The position numbers and the translations under genes are program-made. A stretch of DNA of 64,000 nt. Source: SHWB01 sp050246875. GTDB lineage: Bacteria; Pseudomonadota; Alphaproteobacteria; UBA6615. Below, one piece after another: positions 16,463 through 25,548 of the stretch (position 1 is its first letter; the number at the start of each line of letters is the position of its first letter). The notes below the pieces were generated by a model. That model made no database searches and was not told the origin of the DNA. It worked only from the letters and a program-made list of their open reading frames with translations. The stretch is taken from NCBI GenBank assembly GCA_050246875.1, contig JBFWVF010000005.1, forward strand, positions 124,001-188,000. The letters are read 5' to 3'.

Positions 16463-18574
16463 ATGACGAGCCTCGCGGCGGGCGCGGCGGGCAGGACGGC
16501 GGGCATGCCGGCGTGGTCGCGGCGTCTGCGCGCGTGGCTCGCCGCCACGCTGCTGGCCGAACGCGAGCGCTGGGTGCTGTGGCTGCCGGTCGGGCTCGGC
16601 GCCGGCATCGCCGGCTATTTCGTCCTTCCCGCCGAGCCGGGCTGGTGGATCGGCCCGCTGGCACTCGCCGTGACCGCGCTCCTTGCCGTCGTCCTGTGGC
16701 GCAGACCCCCGGCAGCACTGGCGATGCTGGCGGCGGCGACCGTTGCCGCGGGTTTCGCCGCCGCGCAGTGGCGCGCCGGCGATGTCGCCGCGCCCGTGCT
16801 GGAACGGGAAGTGCGCGCCGGCCTGGCCGGGCGCGTGGTGTCCATCGAGCCCGATGACGGCGGCCGCCGCCTCGTCATTGCGGTCGAACGTATCGGCCGC
16901 CTGCCGGCCGCCGCATTGCCGCGGCTCGTCCGCGTCACGACGGGCGCCGAACCGCCGCTGGATGCCGGCGACCGCATCGACGTGTTCGCCGCCCTGCGGC
17001 CGCCGCCGGCGCCCGCCGCGCCCGGCGCCTACGACTTCCAGCGCCGGGCCTGGTTCGAGGGCATTGGCGGCGTCGGGTTCACGATGGGGCGGCCGAAGCT
17101 CGTCGAGCGCGCGGCGGCAAGCGGGCCGGCCCTCTGGCTCGACGACCTGCGGACCACTGTCCATGCCCGCATCGTCGCGGCGGTGCCGGGCGCAGCGGGC
17201 GCCGTCGCGTCGGCCCTGATCACTGGTCTGCGCGGCGCCATTCCGGAGGAGACGGTGGTGGCGATGCGCGATTCCGGCCTCGCGCATCTGCTGGCGATCT
17301 CCGGGCTGCATCTTGGCCTCGTCGCCGGCCTCGTCTTCCTCGTCGTGCGCGGCGGTCTTGCGCTGGTGCCGGCGGTGGCGCTGCGCCGGCCGATCAAGAA
17401 GTGGGCGGCGGTGGCGGCCCTCATTGCCGGCGCCGCCTACCTGCTGCTGGCCGGCGCGCCGGTGCCGACCCAGCGGGCCTGGCTCATGCTGGCCCTCGTC
17501 TGCGCCGCCGTCCTCGCCGACCGCGCGGCGATCTCGATGCGCCTCGTCGCCTGGGCGGCGACGGCGATCCTGCTGCTGCGGCCCGAAAGTCTGCTCGGCG
17601 CCAGTTTCCAGATGTCGTTCGCCGCCGTGGTCGCCCTGGTCGCCGCATGGGAGGCGTTGGGCGCACGCTTTGTGCGCGGCGGCGATGCCGGGCCGTTGCT
17701 GCGCCTCGCGCGCTATGCCGGCGGCGTGGCGCTGACCAGCCTCGTGGCGGGCCTCGCGACAACGCCGTTCGCGCTCTACCACTTCGACCGGCTGGTGCTG
17801 TACGGGCTTGCCGCCAACATGGTCGCGGTGCCGGTCACGGCGATGTGGATCATGCCTCTGGGCATTGCCGCCCTGCTACTGATGCCGTTCGGTGGCGAGG
17901 CGCTGACACTGGTGCCGATGGGCTGGGGCATCGATGTCGTCCGGGTGACGGCGGCCGCCGTCGCCGGCTGGCCGGGCGCGGTGGCGCTGGTGCCGGCGAT
18001 GCCGGTCTGGGGACTGGGGATCATCGCCCTCGGCGGGCTGTGGCTCGTGCTGTGGACGCGCCGCTGGCGGTTCGGCGGCATCGCCGTCGCGGCGGCGGGG
18101 CTCGCCACGGTCTTTCTGACGGATCCGGCCGACGTGCTGGTCGACGGCGACGGCGGCTTGATGGCCGTGCGCGCGGCCGATGGCGGCTATCACGTCTCGG
18201 GCCGGCGCGACGCCTTCACGCGGGACGTCTGGCTGCGTCGCGCCGGTAGCGCGGCGTGGACACCGTTCCCGCGGGGCACCTCGCACGACGGCCGGCTCAC
18301 CTGCGATGGCGAGGGCTGCCTCTATACCGCCGCGGACGGCACCGTGGTCGCACTGGTGTCGAGCGGCACGGCGCTGGCGGAGGATTGCCGCGTCGCCGCC
18401 GTCGTGGTCGCAACGGTCGCCGTGCGCGGCCGTTGCCCTTCGGCGGTCGCGGTGATCGATCGCCGCGACCTGTGGCGCGAGGGCGGCCATGCGGTGTGGC
18501 TCGGCGGCCCGCTCCGGATCGAAACCGTCAACGGCGGCCGGGGCGATCGTCCCTGGGTTTCTCCCGGCCGGTGA
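16463..18574 (+). CDS. comEC: ComEC/Rec2-type DNA uptake channel protein
   Basis: ComEC forms the inner-membrane channel for single-stranded DNA during natural transformation. The 703-residue protein has N-terminal membrane segments, an OB-like soluble domain (about residues 120-230), and the Competence core with the hallmark LAHLLAISGLHLGLVAGLVF followed by many membrane helices to about residue 560. The C-terminal soluble region sits where a metallo-beta-lactamase domain would be but shows no HxHxDH motif, so it appears degenerate or inactive, as in many alphaproteobacterial homologues. ATG 16463 follows a GGAGAAGG Shine-Dalgarno. Transformation itself cannot be inferred without other com genes. 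Confidence 0.88.
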   Translation: MTSLAAGAAGRTAGMPAWSRRLRAWLAATLLAERERWVLWLPVGLGAGIAGYFVLPAEPGWWIGPLALAVTALLAVVLWRRPPAALAMLAAATVAAGFAAAQWRAGDVAAPVLEREVRAGLAGRVVSIEPDDGGRRLVIAVERIGRLPAAALPRLVRVTTGAEPPLDAGDRIDVFAALRPPPAPAAPGAYDFQRRAWFEGIGGVGFTMGRPKLVERAAASGPALWLDDLRTTVHARIVAAVPGAAGAVASALITGLRGAIPEETVVAMRDSGLAHLLAISGLHLGLVAGLVFLVVRGGLALVPAVALRRPIKKWAAVAALIAGAAYLLLAGAPVPTQRAWLMLALVCAAVLADRAAISMRLVAWAATAILLLRPESLLGASFQMSFAAVVALVAAWEALGARFVRGGDAGPLLRLARYAGGVALTSLVAGLATTPFALYHFDRLVLYGLAANMVAVPVTAMWIMPLGIAALLLMPFGGEALTLVPMGWGIDVVRVTAAAVAGWPGAVALVPAMPVWGLGIIALGGLWLVLWTRRWRFGGIAVAAAGLATVFLTDPADVLVDGDGGLMAVRAADGGYHVSGRRDAFTRDVWLRRAGSAAWTPFPRGTSHDGRLTCDGEGCLYTAADGTVVALVSSGTALAEDCRVAAVVVATVAVRGRCPSAVAVIDRRDLWREGGHAVWLGGPLRIETVNGGRGDRPWVSPGR

Positions 18575-18670
18575 AAACGACGGCGAGGTTGCGGTTGCCG
18601 GGGCATCCGCATGCCGCGACACTCGGGCGACCGTGGCCTGCGGAATTCCGCGCGAGCGAGGTAAGCAAAC

Positions 18671-19030
18671 ATGCCGGTTACAACGAAATACATCTACTTC
18701 GCCCAGATGGACGTGACGCCCGAGAAGGAGGCGCTGTTCAACGAGGTCTACGACGTCGAGCACATCCCGGCGCTGCTGAAGGTTCCCGGCGTGCGCGCCA
18801 TCTGGCGCGGCAAGGCCGAGGACTTCGCGATGTTCATGGGCGGCGAGAAGCGGGAGATCGGCGTCGGCGACAACCCGACCTACCTCGCGGCCTACGAGAT
18901 CGACAGCCCGGACGTGCTGCTGAGCAAGGAATGGGCCGAGGCCGTCGAGGTCGGCCGCTGGCCGACGCAGGTGCGACCGTTCTGCAGCAACCGCAAGCAG
19001 GTGATGCGCAAGATCGTCGCCAGCAGCTAG
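18671..19030 (+). CDS. EthD/DUF4286-like dimeric alpha-beta barrel protein
   Basis: This 119-residue soluble protein begins TKYIYFAQMDVTPEKEALFNEVYDVEHIPALLKVPGV. That pattern (a beta strand, then an acidic helix with an E/D-H-I-P turn) is typical of small dimeric ferredoxin-like barrels such as EthD or DUF4286. A GAGGTAA Shine-Dalgarno lies six bases before ATG 18671. No catalytic motif is evident. It lies alone between comEC and a convergent dioxygenase gene. A similar but not identical small protein is encoded at 49967-50275. The function is unknown. Confidence 0.75.
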   Translation: MPVTTKYIYFAQMDVTPEKEALFNEVYDVEHIPALLKVPGVRAIWRGKAEDFAMFMGGEKREIGVGDNPTYLAAYEIDSPDVLLSKEWAEAVEVGRWPTQVRPFCSNRKQVMRKIVASS

Positions 19031-19035
19031 CCGGC

Positions 19036-19884
19036 TTAGCGTGGTGTGTCGCCCGCCAGCGTGATGCGGTGCATGATGCGGCGGTAGCCGTGGTAGTCGT
19101 TGATCGGGTTGTGCTGGGCGCAGCGGTTGTCCCAGAAGGCCAGCGAGCCCGGCTGCCAGGCGAAGCGGCAGGTGAATTCCGGCTTCACCTGATGGCGATG
19201 GAGGAAGGCCAGCAGCGGCGCACTTTCCTCCTCGCTCATGTCCCTGAAACGCGCCGTGTGGGCGGTGTTGACGTAGAGCGCCTTGCGGCCGGTCTCAGGG
19301 TGCGTGCGGACGACGGGGTGCTCGGCGACGTAGTCCTTGCGCGCCTCGCTCGTGCCGCTGTCCTTGATGCGGTCTTCACGCGTGCGGCTGACATCGGCCT
19401 TGGCCGAGCTGTTGACGGCGACGAGGCCGTCGAGCAGGCGCTTCATGCCGTCCGACAGCGTCTCCCAGGCGAGGTACTGGTTGGCGAACAGCGTGTCGCC
19501 GCCGAAGGGCGGCACCTCGCGGGCGAGCAGCATGGTGCCCATCGGCGGCTGCAGCAGGTAGGCCGTATCGGAGTGCCAGATGCCGCCGAAATTGACCTTC
19601 TCGTGCTCGAGCTTGGCGACCGTGATGATCTCGGGGAAGCCGTCGATGCCTTTTACGAAGGGATACTCGACGGGCTGGCCGAACTGCCGGGCCAGCGCGA
19701 GAAACTGCTCGGCCGTCAGGTTCTGGTCGCGGAAGAAGATGACGAGGTGGTCGAGAAAAGCCTGACGCACCGCCTTCACGATCGCGGGGTCGAGGGGACG
19801 TGACAGGTCGATGCCGTGGATTTCGGCGCCGATCGCGCCGGCGATCGGGCGGACCTCGATGGCATGCGTGTGCGGTGCGTTCAC
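19036..19884 (-). CDS. TauD/TfdA-family 2-oxoglutarate-dependent dioxygenase
   Basis: These non-haem Fe(II) enzymes hydroxylate small substrates such as taurine or 2,4-D with 2-oxoglutarate and oxygen. The 282-residue product shows the HxD iron ligands at His104 and Asp106 (GGIWHSDTAY), the distal His258 in WDNRCAQHNP, and the 2-oxoglutarate-binding Arg273 in MHRITLAGD. GTG 19884 is preceded by CGGAGG at good spacing; an earlier in-frame ATG at 19971 lacks that support and adds an Arg-rich, unlikely N-terminus. No sulfonate transporter is adjacent, so the substrate is open. It lies downstream of lexA on the same strand. Confidence 0.9.
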   Translation of the reverse strand: MNAPHTHAIEVRPIAGAIGAEIHGIDLSRPLDPAIVKAVRQAFLDHLVIFFRDQNLTAEQFLALARQFGQPVEYPFVKGIDGFPEIITVAKLEHEKVNFGGIWHSDTAYLLQPPMGTMLLAREVPPFGGDTLFANQYLAWETLSDGMKRLLDGLVAVNSSAKADVSRTREDRIKDSGTSEARKDYVAEHPVVRTHPETGRKALYVNTAHTARFRDMSEEESAPLLAFLHRHQVKPEFTCRFAWQPGSLAFWDNRCAQHNPINDYHGYRRIMHRITLAGDTPR

Positions 19885-20030
19885 GCCCGACCTCCGGTGC
19901 CGAGCCGGGCGACAGCGTCGCCCGGCATTTTCACGATTGCGAATTATGTTTCGGCATCGCGAAGAAGGCAAGCGAACACCGCCCGCGCCATCGCCGGGCG
20001 GGCGGTGCCGTCCACTGACCGGAAAAGCCG

Positions 20031-20741
20031 CTAGTACTGCCGCAGCAGGCCGACGAGACGCCCCTGCAACTCGACCTGATCGGGCCCGAAGATGCGCGTC
20101 TCGTAACGCGCGTTGGCCGGTTCCAGCGCCACCGAATTATTGCGCCGGCGCAGCCGCTTGAGGGTGACTTCCTCGCCCTCGATGAGAGCCACGACGATGG
20201 CGCCGTTCTCGGCCGTGTCGCAGCGCTCGACGATGATCGTGTCGCCGTCGTGGATGCCGGCCTCGATCATCGAATCGCCCTCGACCTCAAGGCAGTAGTA
20301 TTCGCCGCGGCCGAGCATGGTTGCCGGCACGGGCTGCGAGCGGCTCGGGTCGCGCAGCGCCTCGATCGGCGTGCCGGCGGCGATCTTGCCGAGCAGCGGC
20401 AGTTCCACCGCCTCGCCGTCGCCGGCCGAGCGGGCGCGGGTGCCGACCGAGGGCAGAGCGAGGCCGCCGTCGATGACCTGCGGGGCGAAGCCGCGGCGGC
20501 CGTTGCCCTGGTCGCCGAGTGCCACGTCGTCGGGCAGGCGCAGCACTTCCAGCGCGCGGGCGCGATGCGGCAGGCGGCGGATGAAGCCGCGCTCCTCCAG
20601 CCCGGTGATGAGGCGGTGGATGCCCGACTTAGAGCGCAGGTTCAGCGCCTCCTTCATCTCGTCGAAGGAGGGCGAGACGCCCTTCTGGCTCAGGCACTTG
20701 TTGATATAGACCAGCAGCTCGTGCTGCTTGCGCGTCAGCAT
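20031..20741 (-). CDS. lexA: SOS repressor LexA
   Basis: LexA represses DNA-damage genes and cleaves itself when RecA is activated. The 236-residue protein has an N-terminal winged helix (MLTRKQHELLVYI to about residue 65), a linker, and an S24 peptidase domain. The cleavage site is Ala122-Gly123 in GKIAAGTPIEAL; the catalytic dyad is Ser157 (EGDSMIEAG) and Lys195 (VTLKRL). ATG 20741 matches the usual N-terminus; a longer frame upstream is rejected. A perfect GTTC-N7-GTTC box at 20834-20848 indicates autoregulation. Confidence 0.96.
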   Translation of the reverse strand: MLTRKQHELLVYINKCLSQKGVSPSFDEMKEALNLRSKSGIHRLITGLEERGFIRRLPHRARALEVLRLPDDVALGDQGNGRRGFAPQVIDGGLALPSVGTRARSAGDGEAVELPLLGKIAAGTPIEALRDPSRSQPVPATMLGRGEYYCLEVEGDSMIEAGIHDGDTIIVERCDTAENGAIVVALIEGEEVTLKRLRRRNNSVALEPANARYETRIFGPDQVELQGRLVGLLRQY

Positions 20742-20808
20742 CCCGGACCCCCTCGCAACCCCGCGCCCCGAGATGCAGTGGGGCACATGCATCCGCCCAC
20801 TACATCTG

Positions 20809-20848
20809 GAACAAACAGCAAACAAAATAAGATGTTCTAGTCATGTTC
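20809..20848. promoter_or_regulatory. SOS box (LexA operator) upstream of lexA
   Basis: GTTC TAGTCAT GTTC at 20834-20848 exactly matches the alphaproteobacterial LexA consensus GTTC-N7-GTTC. A second element at 20809-20823, GAAC AAACAGC AAAC, is one base short of the same consensus on the other strand. Both lie in an unusually AT-rich patch about 70-110 bases before the lexA start. The VOC gene starting at 20941 in the other direction could share this control. Confidence 0.85.
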
Positions 20849-20940
20849 CGCGCACCGCGTCAAGGTTTGTCCACAGGCTCTCGCCAGCGTGCCCCGGGCG
20901 CCCCATATTCGTCGCCACGTCGCCAGCGAAGGAGCCGTCC

Positions 20941-21327
20941 ATGGCCAGGAAAACCGTCGACAAGCGTCCGCCCGTGGCCATCGGGCATGTGCGTATCGAG
21001 GTCGGCGACGTGACCGAGGCTACCGATGCCTTCGCCCGCCTCGGCCTGCGCCGCATCTTCGACGGCGACAACTTCGCGGTGATGGAGCTGCGCGGCGGCA
21101 CCCATCTGGTGGTCCGCCAGGCGGAGGGCGAGGTCGCGCCGGGAACGCCGGCACCGTTCGACCTCATGGTCGACGACATCGACGCGGCGAAGGCCGACTA
21201 CAAGGCCGCCGGCTTCAAGACCACGACCACGAAGCGCGGCAGCATCCACGACAGCTTCGCCATCGAGTTTCCGTCCGGCCATCGCCTGACGATCAACTCC
21301 TCGCACGCCGGTGACCGGCCGGTCTGA
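20941..21327 (+). CDS. VOC (glyoxalase-fold) family protein
   Basis: This 128-residue protein has two betaalphabeta-beta-beta modules of the vicinal oxygen chelate superfamily. The first starts AIGHVRIEVGDVTEATDAFARLGLRRIF; the second includes PFDLMVDDIDAAKADYKAAGF. Of the usual metal ligands, His16-like (IGHVRIEV) and Glu (MELRGGTH region) are present, but the C-terminal pair is not clearly conserved, so it may bind rather than catalyse. An AGGAG Shine-Dalgarno precedes ATG 20941. It is divergent from lexA and converges with moeA. Confidence 0.82.
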   Translation: MARKTVDKRPPVAIGHVRIEVGDVTEATDAFARLGLRRIFDGDNFAVMELRGGTHLVVRQAEGEVAPGTPAPFDLMVDDIDAAKADYKAAGFKTTTTKRGSIHDSFAIEFPSGHRLTINSSHAGDRPV

Positions 21328-21330
21328 GCC

Positions 21331-22545
21331 TCAGATTCCGGCCAGCGCGCCGCCGAGCCGCAGGATCGGCACGCGCGTGCCGGTCTGCGCGGCAGGGGCG
21401 TGGGGCGGGCGGATGACGAGGCAGTCGCCCAGCGCGAGGCGGGAGAAGTTGGAGCTGTCCTGCGTCGTGAACGGCGTTGCGACCGCATCGCCGGCCTCGT
21501 TCCGGCCAAGCGACGCGCGCATGTAGTCCTCGCGACGGTCATTGGCCGGCAGGTCGCGGCCGAGCAGCGCCGTCTCGGGCGGCGCGGCGGGCCGGTCGAC
21601 GCCGAGCAGCGCCTCCAGCGCCGGGCGCAGGAACAGCACGGCGCAGACCATCGAGGACACCGGGTTGCCCGGCAGGCCGAGCATCGGCACGGCGCCGAAG
21701 CGGCCGGACATCAGCGGCTTTCCCGGCCGCATGGCGATCTGCCAGAAGTCGATGGCGAGACCGACCTCGCCCAGCACCGACTGCACGAGATCGTGGTCGC
21801 CGACCGAGGCGCCGCCGGTCGTCACCAGCATGTCGGCGCCATGCGCGCCCGAAGCCATCGCCTTGAGCGAAGCGGCGTCGTCGCGCGCGATGCCGAGCAC
21901 GACCGGCTCGCCGCCGGTGGCCCGCACCAGCGCCGCAAGCGCGAAGCTGTTGGAACTGACGATGCGCGTCGGCCCCGTCGGCTCGCCGGGCAGCACGATC
22001 TCGTCGCCGGTGGCGAGGATGGCCACGCGCGGGCGGCGGCGCACCAGCAGCCAGGGCACGTTCATCGCCGCGACGAGGCCGACGTCGCGGGCCGACAGTA
22101 CGCGGCCGGCGCGCAGCGGCGTGTCGCCGGCGGCGAAGTCGAGGCCGGCGCGGCGCACATGGCGGCCGGCGGCGACGCCCTCGCGCACCGTCACCGTGTC
22201 GCCGTCGCGGTCGGCGTCCTCCTGCAGGACGACGGCGTCTGCGCCGTCGGGCAGGGGGGCGCCGGTGAAGATCCGCATGGTCTCGCCCGGACCGACCGGA
22301 CGCTCGGCGCGGGCGCCGGCCGGCACCTCGCCGATGGCCTTCAGTCGTGCCGGCACGCGGGCGACGTCGGCGCCGCGCACGGCCCAGCCGTCCATCGCCG
22401 AGACGTCGAGCGGCGGCTGCGTCACGCGTGCCGTCACGTCCCCGGCCAGCACGCGGCCCCAGGCCTCGGCGACGCCGACCTGCTCGGCCGCCACCGGCGC
22501 GAGGCCGGCGAGGATGCGGGCGCGGGCCTCGTCGACCGAGATCAT
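21331..22545 (-). CDS. moeA: Molybdopterin molybdotransferase MoeA
   Basis: MoeA inserts molybdate into adenylylated molybdopterin to finish the molybdenum cofactor. The 404-residue protein shows SAMDGWAVRGAD in domain I, RIFTGAPLPDGADAVVLQED, the MoaB-like domain with ILATGDEIVLPGE, TTGGASVGDHDLV and LPGNPVSSMVCAVLF. ATG 22545 overlaps the moaC stop in an ATGA junction, so the pair is translationally coupled. It ends the trpG-trpD-trpC-moaC-moeA run, a conserved order in alphaproteobacteria. Confidence 0.96.
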   Translation of the reverse strand: MISVDEARARILAGLAPVAAEQVGVAEAWGRVLAGDVTARVTQPPLDVSAMDGWAVRGADVARVPARLKAIGEVPAGARAERPVGPGETMRIFTGAPLPDGADAVVLQEDADRDGDTVTVREGVAAGRHVRRAGLDFAAGDTPLRAGRVLSARDVGLVAAMNVPWLLVRRRPRVAILATGDEIVLPGEPTGPTRIVSSNSFALAALVRATGGEPVVLGIARDDAASLKAMASGAHGADMLVTTGGASVGDHDLVQSVLGEVGLAIDFWQIAMRPGKPLMSGRFGAVPMLGLPGNPVSSMVCAVLFLRPALEALLGVDRPAAPPETALLGRDLPANDRREDYMRASLGRNEAGDAVATPFTTQDSSNFSRLALGDCLVIRPPHAPAAQTGTRVPILRLGGALAGI

Positions 22546-23042
22546 CGCGCGGCGTCCGGCGCGCGCCATTCGCCCGACTTGCCGCCTTCCTTGTGCAGCA
22601 GGCGGATGTCGGTGATGCGGGCGCCGCGGTCGACCGCCTTGACCATGTCGTAGACCGCCAGCGCGGCGACCGACACGGCGGTCAGCGCCTCCATCTCGAC
22701 GCCGGTGCGGCCGGTCGTGCGCGCCGTCGCGACGATGGCGACGGCGGCATCCTCGAGAGTCAGGTCGACCGTCACCTGGTCGAGCGGCAGCGGATGGCAC
22801 AGCGGGATCAGTTCGGCCGTCTTCTTGGCGCCCATGATGCCGGCGAGGCGGCCGACGGTGAGCACGTCGCCCTTCTCGACGCCGCCCTCGCGGATCAGCG
22901 CGACCGTCTCCGCCGCCATCGTGACCCGGCCGGCGGCGGTCGCGCTGCGTTGCGTCGGCGCCTTGGCCGAGACATCGACCATGCGCGCGCGGCCGGCCTC
23001 GTCGAGATGGCTGAGCTTCGCCTCGCCGCTCACGCCGGTCAC
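22542..23042 (-). CDS. moaC: Cyclic pyranopterin monophosphate synthase MoaC
   Basis: MoaC makes cyclic pyranopterin monophosphate from the MoaA product, in the first stage of molybdenum cofactor synthesis. The 166-residue product has the conserved MVDVSAKAPTQRSATA, IPLCHPLPLDQV and GRTGVEMEALTAVSVAALAVYDMVKAVD segments with the active-site Lys and His. GTG 23042 overlaps the trpC stop (GTGA). Its joining to tryptophan genes is a conserved genomic accident rather than a shared pathway. Confidence 0.96.
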   Translation of the reverse strand: MTGVSGEAKLSHLDEAGRARMVDVSAKAPTQRSATAAGRVTMAAETVALIREGGVEKGDVLTVGRLAGIMGAKKTAELIPLCHPLPLDQVTVDLTLEDAAVAIVATARTTGRTGVEMEALTAVSVAALAVYDMVKAVDRGARITDIRLLHKEGGKSGEWRAPDAAR

Positions 23043-23863
23043 TCGCCCGCCGCCGCCCGGCGCAGCGGCGCGGCGGTGCCGAGCAGGGTGCGCACGGCCT
23101 GCGCCACGTCGGCCTGGCGCATCAGCGATTCGCCGACGAGGAAGCAGCGCGCGCCGGCCCGCGCCATGCGGTCGAGATCGGCCTTCGTGTTGAGGCCGCT
23201 TTCGGACACCAGGACGCGGTCGGCGGGCACGCGCGGCGCCAGTGCCTCGGTCGTCGCGATGTCGACCGTGAGCGTCTTGAGATTGCGGTTGTTGACGCCG
23301 ACGAGGTCGACGTCGAGGGCGAGAGCGCGATCGAGCTCGGCGGCGTCATGCACCTCGGCCAGCACGTCCATGCCCCAGCCATGCGCCGCGGCGGCGAGGT
23401 CGCGCGCCTGCGCGTCCTCCAGCGCGGCGATGATGAGCAGGATGCAGTCGGCGCCCAGCGCGCGCGCCTCGGCCACCTGGTAGGTGTCGAGCATGAAGTC
23501 CTTGCGCAGCGCCGGCAGGTCGACGGCGGCGCGGGCCGCGACGAGGTCGGCATCGTCGCCCTGGAAGTAGGGCGCGTCGGTGAGGACGGAGAGGCAGTGG
23601 GCGCCGCCCTCGGCATAGGCACGGGCCAGCGCCGGCGGGTCGAAGTCGGCGCGGATCAGGCCCTTCGACGGGCTGGCCTTCTTGATCTCGGCGATCAGGC
23701 CGTACTCGCCGCGCGCGACGGCGGCCTTGAGACGGGCGGCGAAGCCGCGCGGCCTGGCGGCGGCCCGCGCGGCGGCCTCGACGACCGACAGCGGCCGCGC
23801 CGCCTTGCTCTCGGCGATGTGCCGGCACTTGTCGGCGCAGATGCGTGCGAGCACGTCGCTCAT
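23039..23863 (-). CDS. trpC: Indole-3-glycerol phosphate synthase
   Basis: TrpC closes the indole ring in tryptophan synthesis. The 274-residue TIM barrel shows LIAEIKKASPSKGLIRADFDP, the LSVLTDAPYFQGDDADL segment, LRKDFMLDTYQVAEARALGADCILLI, VGVNNRNLKTL and VSESGLNTKADL. The reading frame stays open far upstream across trpD, but ATG 23863 gives the correct N-terminus. It overlaps trpD by four bases and moaC by four. Confidence 0.96.
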   Translation of the reverse strand: MSDVLARICADKCRHIAESKAARPLSVVEAAARAAARPRGFAARLKAAVARGEYGLIAEIKKASPSKGLIRADFDPPALARAYAEGGAHCLSVLTDAPYFQGDDADLVAARAAVDLPALRKDFMLDTYQVAEARALGADCILLIIAALEDAQARDLAAAAHGWGMDVLAEVHDAAELDRALALDVDLVGVNNRNLKTLTVDIATTEALAPRVPADRVLVSESGLNTKADLDRMARAGARCFLVGESLMRQADVAQAVRTLLGTAAPLRRAAAGE

Positions 23864-24909
23864 GCCTCGGCCTCCTTGGGCGGCGGCGGCGCGTTGGTGA
23901 TCTCGACCAGCCGGGCAAGCCGGCGCGCCGCCTCGCCGCTGTCGATCGCCACCGCCGCCATGCCCGCGCCGGCGCGCAGGTCTGGCGCCTTGCCGGCGAT
24001 GACGAGGGCAGCACCGGCCTCGAAGCATACCGTATCGCGGAAGCCCGAGGGCCGGCCATCGAGCAGCGCGCGCAGCGCCGCCGCGTTGAACTCGGCGTCG
24101 CCGCCGGCGAGGTCGGCCATCCGGCAGCGTTTTAGCCCGGCGTCCTCCGGCGCCACCTCGAAGGTGCGGACCTTGCCGCCATCCAGTTCGGCGACCCAGG
24201 CCGGGCCGGTGGTGGTCAGTTCGTCGCTGCCGTCGGAGCTGTGCACCACCCAGGCGCGCTCGAGCCCGAGATTGCCCAGCACCCGCGCCATCGGCTCGAT
24301 CCACTGGCGGGCGAAGGTGCCGGTGAACTGGCGCTTCACCAGCGCCGGGTTGGACAGTGGGCCGAGGAGGTTGAAGATTGTCCGCGTCGCCAGCTCGCCG
24401 CGCACGCCGGCGACGTTGCGCATCGCCGTGTGGTGGCGCGGCGCCATCAGGAAGCATAGCCCGGCCTCCCACAGCGCCCGCTTCACCTGCGCGAAGTCGG
24501 CGTCGAGGTTGACGCCGAGCGCCGCCAGCACGTCGGAGGCCCCGCTCCTGGAACTGGCGGCACGGTTGCCGTGCTTGGCCACCGGAACGCCGCTGGCGGC
24601 GACCACGATGGCGGCGGCGGTCGAGATGTTGAGCGTGCCGGTGCCGTCGCCGCCGGTGCCCACCACGTCCATGGTGCCCTCGGGCGCCGCGATGTGGATG
24701 GCCTTGGCGCGCATGATGCGGGCGGCGCCGGTGATCTCGTCGACCGTCTCGCCGCGCACCCGCAAGGCCATCAGGAAGGCGCCCATCTGGGCCGGCGTGG
24801 CCTCGCCCGACATGAGGATGTCGAAGGCCCGCTCGGCCTCGGCGGCGTCGAGCGAGGCGCCGCCCGCCACCTTGGCGATCAGCGGCCGGATATCCGCTCC
24901 GGTGGACAT
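23860..24909 (-). CDS. trpD: Anthranilate phosphoribosyltransferase
   Basis: TrpD transfers phosphoribosyl from PRPP to anthranilate. The 349-residue protein shows VVGTGGDGTGTLNISTAAA (PRPP-binding glycine loop), VAKHGNRAASSRSGASDVLAALG, FLMAPRHHTAMRNVAGVRGELATRTIFNLLGPLSNP and the VVHSSDGSDELTTTGP segment. Length is normal. ATG 24909 lies about ten bases after the trpG stop. Confidence 0.97.
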   Translation of the reverse strand: MSTGADIRPLIAKVAGGASLDAAEAERAFDILMSGEATPAQMGAFLMALRVRGETVDEITGAARIMRAKAIHIAAPEGTMDVVGTGGDGTGTLNISTAAAIVVAASGVPVAKHGNRAASSRSGASDVLAALGVNLDADFAQVKRALWEAGLCFLMAPRHHTAMRNVAGVRGELATRTIFNLLGPLSNPALVKRQFTGTFARQWIEPMARVLGNLGLERAWVVHSSDGSDELTTTGPAWVAELDGGKVRTFEVAPEDAGLKRCRMADLAGGDAEFNAAALRALLDGRPSGFRDTVCFEAGAALVIAGKAPDLRAGAGMAAVAIDSGEAARRLARLVEITNAPPPPKEAEA

Positions 24910-24918
24910 GGCGCCGGC

Positions 24919-25548
24919 CTAGAGCGCCAGCATCTCGCCGGCGCGCGGCGCGCTGTCGCGCGTGCCCGGCGTGGCGCCGGTGGCGAGGGCGATGAAATTG
25001 GCGAGCAGGTCGTGGCCGTTGTCGGTGGCGATGCTCTCGGGGTGGAACTGCACGCCGTGGATCGGCAGGTCGCGATGGACGAGGCCCATGATGATGCCGT
25101 CGGCCGTCTCGGCCGTGACCTCGAGACAGTCGGGCAGGGTGGCGCGCTCGACGATCAGCGAGTGGTAGCGCGTTGCCGTCAGCGGATCGGGCAGGCCGGC
25201 GAAGACGCTGCGGTCGCCGTGGTGCACCGCCGACAGCTTGCCGTGGATCGGCTCGGGCGCACGCACGACGCGGCCGCCGAAGGCCTGGCCGATGGCCTGA
25301 TGGCCGAGGCAGACGCCGAGCAGCGGCACCCCGGCGCCGGCCGCGGCGCCGATCAGCGGCAGGCAGATGCCGGCACGGTCGGGATCGCACGGACCGGGCG
25401 ACAGCACGATGGCCTCGGGCGCCATCGCCAGCGCCTCCTCGGAGGTCAGCGCATCGTTGCGCCGCACCTCGACCTCGACGCCGAGATCGCCGAGGAACTG
25501 CACGAGGTTCCAGGTAAAGCTGTCGTAGTTGTCGATGAGCAGAAACAT
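24919..25548 (-). CDS. trpG: Anthranilate synthase glutamine amidotransferase component
   Basis: TrpG supplies ammonia from glutamine to TrpE for anthranilate formation. The 209-residue class I amidotransferase has LIDNYDSFTWNLVQFL, LSPGPCDPDRAG, the nucleophile Cys in GVCLGHQAIGQAFGG, and the His-Glu pair in GVQFHPESIATDNG. Some homologues double as PabA. Its partner trpE lies about 9 kb away on the same strand (34568-36118), with an accessory block between. ATG 25548 faces the CueR-type promoter region. Confidence 0.96.
   Translation of the reverse strand: MFLLIDNYDSFTWNLVQFLGDLGVEVEVRRNDALTSEEALAMAPEAIVLSPGPCDPDRAGICLPLIGAAAGAGVPLLGVCLGHQAIGQAFGGRVVRAPEPIHGKLSAVHHGDRSVFAGLPDPLTATRYHSLIVERATLPDCLEVTAETADGIIMGLVHRDLPIHGVQFHPESIATDNGHDLLANFIALATGATPGTRDSAPRAGEMLAL

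Noticed and set aside
23039..25390. trpC frame remaining open for 783 codons upstream
   Set aside because: The part before ATG 23863 reads trpD and trpG in a wrong frame; only the last 274 codons match TrpC.
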